Of a stretch of 15,973 nt of DNA, positions 6,862 through 12,844 are shown one piece after another. The position numbers and the translations under genes were made by a program. The notes under the pieces were generated by a model. It had not been told where the DNA came from, searched no databases, and was given only the letters and a program-made list of their open reading frames with translations. Position 1 is the first letter of the stretch, and each line of letters opens with the position of its first letter. Source of the DNA: Strigomonas culicis (lineage: Eukaryota > Euglenozoa > Kinetoplastea > Trypanosomatida > Trypanosomatidae); assembly GCA_000482145.1 (NCBI GenBank), contig AUXH01000448.1, positions 1-15,973 of the forward strand. The letters are read 5' to 3'.

Positions 6862-8496
6862 TTAAAGCAGCTGCACAAAAAGAGGATACTGATCCGACAG
6901 GGAGCAGTGGTGCTTGTTGGGGCCTTGCGTCTCTCCGGCTTCATGTGTCACCCCCGAATCCCCATCACGGCCTTTATGGTCATGGACAGCGTCATCGCCT
7001 CCCGCGTCCTCGCCCTCCATGTCGGCGGCGGCAGCGGGGCGGCGGGGCGGCCCTTCCAACGCGTACGGCTGCGACTGGTGCCAGGCCGCCTCCAGGGGCC
7101 CGACCTCCACCCGGCGCGTAGGGACCGGCAGTACGACGCGGCAGCGCCGGCCGTAGCGAAACAAGAAGGGAAAGTGCCTGTTCGCGTGCGTGTGGGAGGG
7201 CTGCGCGTTGAAGCGGAAGAAACAGCGCTGAAAGCGGCCCGCGACCTGCGGCACGCCGACGGCGTGCGGCCGCGGCTGGCCCGCCAGCTGCGCGGCGACC
7301 CACGCCTCGGACGACAAGGGCGGGGAGGACTCCGCGAGGGGGATGGACGCACCGGGCGCCGGCGTTGCCGCCGCCCGCCACGTCTGATCGCGGCGGCAGT
7401 AGCGGGCGTGCAGCGGAATGGCGGTGCCCACCGGCGCGTCCGCCGGCACCACCACCGTCGCGCCCGCCGCCTCCGCGGCCGCCACGTCCGTCTCGGGTCG
7501 CGCCGTGCGGTTCGACGGCGGGGGCTCCACCACCCGCCGCGTCGGCACAAAGTAATAGTAGTTCGTCGCGCGATCCGCGCGGTGACGGTAGTAGGTGTTG
7601 GTCGTCCGCGCCTGCTGCGCGGGCCGGCCGGCAAGCACCCACGCATCCTCGTACCCGCTGTACGTCTCGGCGCGCCCGAGCAGCGTGTTGCCCACGATGA
7701 TGTCCGACTTGACCACGTTGGCCAGCACGTCGAACACCACCTCCCGGTGCGGGTCAAGCAACCCCGGCCGGCCCTCCCCGCGGGGATCGCCGCCCGCCGC
7801 CGCGGCGTGGTCCGTGAGGGAAAAGGGGCTGCCGTGCTGACTGACCTGCGCGCTCGTCAGCAACCGGCCGCCCAGGCCGAGGCTCTTGCCGCGGTACGAC
7901 AGATCGACGTTGCTCAGGCGGCACGCGACGCCGGCCGCCGTCTCGCACGCGGCGAGCTCGACAGTGACCCCCGGCGCGGCCGGCAGCAGCGTCGCTCCCC
8001 ACGCGGAGCCCTCCCGGATGAACACCTGCAGCTCACCGCAGTTGCCGTTCTGCGCGGCGCCGACCAGACGGTACTGCACGGTCGCTTCATCGACGAGGAG
8101 CGGCACCGGCGCCGGCGCCGCAGCCGCCTCGTCCGTTGTGTCTGCCACCGGCTGCGCGCGCGCCTGCTGAGCGAAACGGCGCAGGAGGTACAGCTGTCGG
8201 ATGTTGAAGTCGTGTGCGGCGGCCTGTGCGGGCCCGATGCCGCCGCCCGCGCACAACGCCCGCGCGAGAGCCGGGCCGGAGTCCTGGAGTGCCACCACGT
8301 CGGCACCGCACTGCTTGATGGTGGACACCATAAACGGCACGCGGTCCTCGAAGGTGAAGCGACGGCGGCAGCGATGGTGCGAGTGCAGCGAGGCATCCAG
8401 CGCCCAGGACAGCAGCGACAGCGGAGGGGCCGTCGAGGTGCTGTAGCCGCGGCGGCAGCACACGGCACAGACCGCGCGAGACGCGTAGAGCCGCAT
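6862..8496 (-). CDS. Probable mitochondrial EEP-fold (TDP2-like) protein with substituted catalytic residues
   Basis: A 544-residue protein. The N-terminus MRLYASRAVCAVCCRRGYST is Arg-rich with no acidic residue, as in mitochondrial presequences. Landmarks follow the endonuclease/exonuclease/phosphatase fold in order and resemble TDP2: SWALD (30-34) for the usual xWN; GADVVALQD (64-72) for LQE; LSNVDL (194-199) for the H-containing strand; IIVGNTLLGR (266-275) for GDTN; GYEDAW (281-286); YYYFVPTRRV (313-322) for the DRIFF strand; and a terminal LSDQYPLFVQLL (533-544) for SDH. At each catalytic position the expected residue is replaced (N to A32, E to D72, H to D, D to N270, N to L272, H to Q536), so nuclease or phosphodiesterase activity is doubtful. 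About 210 residues lie between the last two landmarks, much more than in TDP2. ATG 8496 was chosen because it follows a splice acceptor by 14 nt; the frame is open further upstream (to 8751) but that part is AT-rich. Gene call is firm; the family assignment is a motif-based inference. Confidence 0.72.
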   Translation of the reverse strand: MRLYASRAVCAVCCRRGYSTSTAPPLSLLSWALDASLHSHHRCRRRFTFEDRVPFMVSTIKQCGADVVALQDSGPALARALCAGGGIGPAQAAAHDFNIRQLYLLRRFAQQARAQPVADTTDEAAAAPAPVPLLVDEATVQYRLVGAAQNGNCGELQVFIREGSAWGATLLPAAPGVTVELAACETAAGVACRLSNVDLSYRGKSLGLGGRLLTSAQVSQHGSPFSLTDHAAAAGGDPRGEGRPGLLDPHREVVFDVLANVVKSDIIVGNTLLGRAETYSGYEDAWVLAGRPAQQARTTNTYYRHRADRATNYYYFVPTRRVVEPPPSNRTARPETDVAAAEAAGATVVVPADAPVGTAIPLHARYCRRDQTWRAAATPAPGASIPLAESSPPLSSEAWVAAQLAGQPRPHAVGVPQVAGRFQRCFFRFNAQPSHTHANRHFPFLFRYGRRCRVVLPVPTRRVEVGPLEAAWHQSQPYALEGPPRRPAAAADMEGEDAGGDDAVHDHKGRDGDSGVTHEAGETQGPNKHHCSLSDQYPLFVQLL

Positions 8497-8787
8497 GCGC
8501 GGTGAAGAAGCTAAAGGATAAGGGAGATACGTTTTTTTTTTTGGAGGGCTTCTTATCTTGATGTGGCTTGTCGGTTTCCTTCCAAGCGAGAGAGGCATGA
8601 CAGAATGAAACAGTATTACCATCAGAACAACAACAAAAAGGGAGACTAAAGTGTAATCGCATATACACCATATGTTTTGGCATTGATACTGCACTTCTTG
8701 TTTGATTATCATTCGGACATTGAAAACAAAGTAGAACACGCGACGCAACAAAGGAAAAAAAAAAGAAACAATAAGGAATGAGTATCG
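8497..8787. other. Short AT-rich intergenic region between the EEP-like and HAD genes
   Basis: At 291 bases this is the shortest gap in the window. It holds the presumed acceptor of the EEP-like gene and the 3' UTR of the HAD gene. A T run on the plus strand lies at 8532-8542 and an A run near 8754-8764. No separate gene is seen. Confidence 0.55.
8511..8528 (-). promoter_or_regulatory. Probable spliced-leader acceptor for the EEP-like gene
   Basis: The minus strand reads ATCTCCCTTATCCTTTAG, with the AG at 8512-8511, leaving a 14-nt leader before ATG 8496. Accepting it excludes the in-frame extension upstream and leaves the presequence-like N-terminus as the true start. Confidence 0.6.
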
Positions 8788-10218
8788 TTAAGCGTCAAAC
8801 AAGGCATTAACGTGCGCTCCCGCCTTCGCCGCGCACGCCGCAACCCGCGCCTCTGAAAACCAGTTTTCCTGCGTGGCGGCTTCTCCCCCACACGCGGCCA
8901 GCAGCTGCTCCAAGAAACATGCCGTGCCCTCTTCCTCTCCCCCGACATGGCAGAGGTTCCGCCGCAGCGCCGCGTCGCTGACGCCCCCCTCCGCATCACC
9001 ACCCTCTCCCTCGTGCACTCCATCGTCTGCCATCGGAGACAGGGAAACGAACCGCATCGGGGCGAAGGCCGCGAGCGGGCGGTCCACCGTCGCCGGCACG
9101 TCGCCCAGCGCCAGCGCGCGCTCGAGGCTGAAGTCGAGCGCCTCCCGGTGCCGCAGCAGCCAGCGCACGCAGGTGCCCTTGTCCATGCCCCGGCGGTGCA
9201 GCACGACGCTGTTCGGCTGCGACTTCACGACGAGGCCGGCCGCCTCGATGCGCTCCGTCGCGGCCCGCCGCCGCGCCTCGCACGCCGCGCAGCACCCCAG
9301 CGACGGCGCGGCCCCGCGCCGCGGCGGGTACACCGCGTCGAACAAGCAGGCGGGTATGCCCATCACCGTCACCTGCGCGCACGGCGCGTCGGCGGCCACG
9401 GCGCCATCCGCCCCCGGCACCCGCTGGCAGTCAACGAGCGCGTCGCGCGTCTCGCGCAGGTAGTAGCCGTGCGCCGACAGGCACGGGTCGAGCCGCAGCG
9501 CCGGCGCCGCGTCGAAGCACGCGGCCGCAGATGGCGGGACCTCGGCCCTCAGGCGCTGCAGCAGACTCGTGTAGGGAGCCACGTACTTACGGCTGAGCAC
9601 CGCCGAGAAGAACGCGGCGGGCTCCCCGCCCTCCGCCGCGGCGTGCTCGAATAAACGCACGACCGCGGAGCGCCCCTCCGCGGCCGCGACGTCGCACTGC
9701 GCGGGGCTCATGAGCGTGCTGGCGCCGTCGGCGCCCTCGCGCCGGTAGTCCACCCACTCCTCCAATCCCGCCCCAATGGGCAGCACGGGTCCCGCTGCCA
9801 TCGCCGCCGCCGTGTGGTACGCCGCCGCCGGCGGTCGGCTGCGGAAGAGCACTGCACCGGTGAAGCCACACAGCAGCAGTCGGCCCGGCGCCGCCGATGC
9901 CGCGGTGCGGCCGGGGGGGTAGTCGGGGAAGAGAGCGAGGGCCAGATCCGCGTACACCTGCCGCAGGAGCCGCCGCCCGGCCGTCGACACAACACACAGC
10001 GAGCCACCCTGGCCGATGAACTCCCTCAGATACGGAAGTGTGCTCTTGTAGGGGGAGGGGCCGCGCCGCCGCCCGGCCAGCACGGTGGCCGAGAGCACCT
10101 GGGCGTTCGCAAAGTGACGGACGCTCTCCGAGAAGGAAAAGTACTGACCGCCCGCACGACTTGGTGTGGGCACCAGCGTGCCGTCCATGTCAGCGACAAG
10201 CCAATAGCCTTTGTACAT
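8788..10218 (-). CDS. HAD-superfamily hydrolase, sucrose-phosphatase/Cof-like
   Basis: A 476-residue predicted Mg-dependent phosphohydrolase of the haloacid dehalogenase superfamily. Motif I is VADMDGTLV with Asp10 (nucleophile) and Asp12 (acid/base). Motif II is VVSTAGRRL with Ser78 or Thr79. Motif III is probably GMDKGTCVRWLL with Lys347. Motif IV is LGDVPATVDRPL with Asp373 and Asp379. Motif II to motif III is about 265 residues, so a large C2-type cap with insertions is implied; ordinary Cof-type members are near 270 residues in total. The cap holds a cysteine cluster LGCCAACEA at 307-315. The substrate is unknown; a sugar phosphate is the family-level guess. ATG 10218 is preferred over an in-frame ATG at 10338 because DMDGT then sits at the very N-terminus and a splice acceptor lies 32 nt upstream. 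No targeting signal is evident. The next gene upstream is transaldolase, but trypanosomatid gene order seldom reflects pathway. Confidence 0.82.
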   Translation of the reverse strand: MYKGYWLVADMDGTLVPTPSRAGGQYFSFSESVRHFANAQVLSATVLAGRRRGPSPYKSTLPYLREFIGQGGSLCVVSTAGRRLLRQVYADLALALFPDYPPGRTAASAAPGRLLLCGFTGAVLFRSRPPAAAYHTAAAMAAGPVLPIGAGLEEWVDYRREGADGASTLMSPAQCDVAAAEGRSAVVRLFEHAAAEGGEPAAFFSAVLSRKYVAPYTSLLQRLRAEVPPSAAACFDAAPALRLDPCLSAHGYYLRETRDALVDCQRVPGADGAVAADAPCAQVTVMGIPACLFDAVYPPRRGAAPSLGCCAACEARRRAATERIEAAGLVVKSQPNSVVLHRRGMDKGTCVRWLLRHREALDFSLERALALGDVPATVDRPLAAFAPMRFVSLSPMADDGVHEGEGGDAEGGVSDAALRRNLCHVGGEEEGTACFLEQLLAACGGEAATQENWFSEARVAACAAKAGAHVNALFDA

Positions 10219-10894
10219 GGTTCTTTTTGGTATTGTTTTTATTATGTTGCTAGGAAATTGTTTTTTATGTGTTGCGCATAAAGTGTGTGGAAGCGAGAAA
10301 GAGAAACGGTAGAAAATAAATACATATGTTTTCCTCATGTCACATTGTTTTGCTCAAGGTATTGTTACATCTGTGCTCTTCATTGGACACAGACGATCGA
10401 CGGTACATGATATACTAGAAACTGAGAGAACTGAGAATCATAGAAAAAGGGGGAAAAAAGTCGGTATAGTTGCAAAAAAAAAAAGTAAAAAGGAAAAAGG
10501 AAAAAGAAAAGAGAACAACGTGTTTCACTTTTATGAGTATAATAATAGTGAATCTCCGGTCCTCCTCCAAAACAAATAAATAAAAGTGTTAGTTTTATGC
10601 ATCAACGCGACGTCACGATATAATTGCGCCTTCATTCTTCTTCTTTCTCTTTTGAAAAAAAAAAGAGAGAAAAGTATAGATAGAGAGATTGCCTAAAAAA
10701 GGCGCCTACACTTCGATTATAGTAGTTTGGTGCTTTTTGTATTGTGTTGTTCATGATTTACTTATTTTTTTTTTTTAGAATGGCATTTATATTATTCTTA
10801 TGATTCGTGTTATTGTTCTTAAATATTTTGTTCTTGTATTCTTATCGATTGCTGTTTGTGTGTGCTTATATATGTGTTTTCAACACTACTCGTA
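10219..10894. other. AT-rich intergenic region between the HAD and transaldolase genes
   Basis: This holds the HAD leader and acceptor (10219-10315) and the presumed 3' UTR of transaldolase. Purine-rich runs on the plus strand are dense at about 10440-10515 and 10655-10690, and a 13-base T run lies at 10767-10779. No reading frame with coding-like composition and no structured RNA was recognised. Confidence 0.6.
10250..10315 (-). promoter_or_regulatory. Probable spliced-leader acceptor for the HAD gene
   Basis: The minus strand has a T/C-rich tract from about 10315 to 10282. The first AG after it is at 10251-10250, within AATTTCCTAG. The 32-nt leader has no ATG before 10218, which argues against using the ATG at 10338. 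Confidence 0.6.
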
Positions 10895-11893
10895 TTACAG
10901 CTTCTCACGAATCGCCTTCTCAAGCTTCTGCGTGTCCTTGTGGAAGTTGCGGATGCCCTCCGCCAGCTTCTCGACGGCCATGGGGTCCTCGTTGTGCATG
11001 AAGAGAAATTCAGCCTGCGTCAGCTCCGCCAGCTTCTCGGGCACGTCCACCGGCGGCTTCTGCGCATCCAGCTTCTTCTCCACCTTGTCCTCCGACTTGC
11101 TGAGGTCCTCCAGCAGCTTGGGCGAGATGGTAAGCTTGTCGCAGCCGGCCAGCTCGAGGATCTCCGACACGTTGCGGAAGGAGGCGCCCATCACAATCGT
11201 GTGGTAGCCGTACTTCTTGTAGTAGTTGTAGATGTTCGTGACGGAGATGACGCCCGGGTCGGCGGCGCCGCTGAAGCTGTCCGCCTTCTCCGGCTGCGCC
11301 TTCTTGTACCAGTCCAGGATGCGGCCGACGAAGGGGGAGATGAGCGCGACGCCGGCCTGCGCGCACGCGACGGCCTGCGCGAAAGAGAAGAGCAGCGTCA
11401 GGTTGCAGTTGATGTTCTCACGCTCGAGCTCACGCGCGGCCTGGATGCCCTCCCACGTGGAGGCAATCTTCACGTACACGCGGTCGCGCTGGATGCCGGC
11501 CTCCTCGTAGAGCTGGATGAGCAGCCGCGCCTTGCTGATCATCTTTTCCTTGTCGAAGGACAGCTTCGCGTCGACCTCCGTGCTGACGCGCCCGGACACC
11601 ACCTTCAGGATCTCGAGCCCAAAGCTCACCGTCAGCTTATCCATCGCGAGGTCCAGCACGCGCTCCGTCTCGTCCGCCTGCGGGTAGAAGGCCGCGTAGT
11701 TGGCCACGTTGGTCTTTGCAAAGGCAATCGCGTCGCTGACGAGCTGCTGGTACTGCGGCAGCTGCGAGCCCGCGAGGACCAGGGAGGGGTTCGTCGTCGC
11801 ATCCGTCGGCTTGAACTGCGCGAGCAGCCCAAAGTCGGCCGTATCGGCCACAACAATCGTCACCTCCTTCAGCTGGTCGAGTTGGGAAGGCAT
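10895..11893 (-). CDS. Transaldolase
   Basis: A 332-residue class I transaldolase, of the usual length for the TalB-type family. It transfers a dihydroxyacetone unit between sedoheptulose 7-phosphate and glyceraldehyde 3-phosphate in the non-oxidative pentose phosphate pathway. Signature 1 is [10 protein letters not shown] (31-40). The Schiff-base lysine is Lys142 in [11 protein letters not shown]. Asp17 (VADTAD) and Glu106 ([12 protein letters not shown]) match the catalytic Asp and Glu of TalB. The C-terminal phosphate-site region [13 protein letters not shown] is present at about 197-209. The C-terminus is REKL, which is not a canonical PTS1 because the residue before KL is Glu, so glycosomal import by that route is not supported. 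No N-terminal presequence is evident, so a cytosolic location is the simplest reading. ATG 11893 gives the full N-terminal strand and lies 47 nt from a good acceptor. Confidence 0.97.
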   Translation of the reverse strand: MPSQLDQLKEVTIVVADTADFGLLAQFKPTDATTNPSLVLAGSQLPQYQQLVSDAIAFAKTNVANYAAFYPQADETERVLDLAMDKLTVSFGLEILKVVSGRVSTEVDAKLSFDKEKMISKARLLIQLYEEAGIQRDRVYVKIASTWEGIQAARELERENINCNLTLLFSFAQAVACAQAGVALISPFVGRILDWYKKAQPEKADSFSGAADPGVISVTNIYNYYKKYGYHTIVMGASFRNVSEILELAGCDKLTISPKLLEDLSKSEDKVEKKLDAQKPPVDVPEKLAELTQAEFLFMHNEDPMAVEKLAEGIRNFHKDTQKLEKAIREKL

Positions 11894-12844
11894 TCTCTCA
11901 GTGGGTAGTAGGCGTTAAGGGAGGCGTGTGTGTGTAAAAACTTACATGTATGAAGACAAAGATAGAACGGCGTTACGAGGGTGTAGGGTGCAAAAGCATT
12001 TTTAAAAAGAAAATGACGTGGAAAAGAGTAAAGGTACGGGAGAGAGAAGAAATAGAATTAGTGTTTTTGATGCTTCTGATTTAAATGAAATGCTACAACA
12101 GAGCTAGCTCACACAAAAAGCATGTTTCATTGGCACAAAAGAAATGTATTTTGTTTTTTGTTTTAAAAAGTATGTATTAAGAATTCGCTCTTTACGCTCT
12201 TAAGTAAAAAAAAAAAACTCTTTCTCTGTGCAAAAGGAAATGAAAAGAAAAAGAAAAGATGAAGCAAACAATGCACTTTAAAAAAAAAGGTGAGGGCATG
12301 AACAACAGGAAAAAACAAATGACTGAAAACAAGTATCTCCAGAAGACTCTACTTAATATTGCTAACGCAATAATAAATGCAACAAACAAACGTCTGCTCT
12401 TTTTGTATTTTAGTTATGTTTTAGGTAGGAACGAGAAAGAAACGCCACGAAAAAAAAATGTACCGTTGGCGTACTTTCAGAGAAGTAAAGAACATGAAAG
12501 GAGCAATCCACAACAAGAACGACCACAGTAAAAAAAAAAAAATGAAAAGAAAGAAATTATATGTATATACTAAGAAAAAAGAAAAAAAACAAGCACAAGG
12601 AAAGGAAAAAAAAAACTACACAAAAAAAAAACGAGAAAGAGAGAAACACTGTGTCACCATACCAACCACTGCAACAGCCTCAGCAGCCGCACACGTAAGC
12701 TTGTCATGCGGGGAACGCCTGAGTACGGTGCATCCCCTTGAGTCCTGCCTGCCAGCCAACATCACTTTACATCTTCAAATGGAAAGAAAAAAAAAAAGCG
12801 GAAAGGCAGAAGAAGAGAAACAAAAAGGGAGAGCGGTCCGCGGA
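11894..12844. other. AT-rich intergenic region between transaldolase and the SH3BGR-like gene
   Basis: The longest internal gap (951 bases). It contains the transaldolase leader and acceptor (11894-12060). Further right is a very A-rich stretch on the plus strand (about 12522-12650), which is T-rich on the transcript. A segment of near-balanced composition follows at about 12650-12780, within the presumed 3' UTR of the SH3BGR-like gene. A 65-codon hydrophobic minus-strand frame at 12389-12192 is explained by T-rich sequence and is not called as a gene. Confidence 0.6.
11941..12060 (-). promoter_or_regulatory. Probable spliced-leader acceptor for transaldolase
   Basis: On the minus strand a strong tract (TTCTATTTCTTCTCTCTCCC and onward, about 12057 to 12010) is followed by a further pyrimidine-rich stretch. 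The first AG after the tract is at 11942-11941. The 47-nt leader has no ATG before 11893. Confidence 0.62.

Noticed and set aside
6754..8505. Long plus-strand open frame of 583 codons
   Set aside because: It lies opposite the EEP-like gene. Its translation is Arg/Ala/Gly-rich without recognisable motifs, as expected for the antisense of GC-rich coding DNA, while the minus frame has ordered family motifs and a splice acceptor.
8497..8751. N-terminal extension of the EEP-like protein to the ATG at 8751
   Set aside because: The added 85 residues come from AT-rich DNA with homopolymers, and a good splice acceptor at 8512-8511 lies between this ATG and the presequence-like start at 8496.
10219..10338. 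N-terminal extension of the HAD protein to the ATG at 10338
   Set aside because: The added 40 residues lie in AT-rich sequence across the probable acceptor, and DMDGT is normally very near the N-terminus in this superfamily.
12192..12389. Small hydrophobic minus-strand protein (65 codons), with similar ones at 646-834, 6486-6728, 15310-15507 and 15708-15899
   Set aside because: The Phe/Leu-rich translations follow from T-rich non-coding sequence. None has the GC-rich coding composition of its neighbours or a convincing acceptor at a fitting distance.
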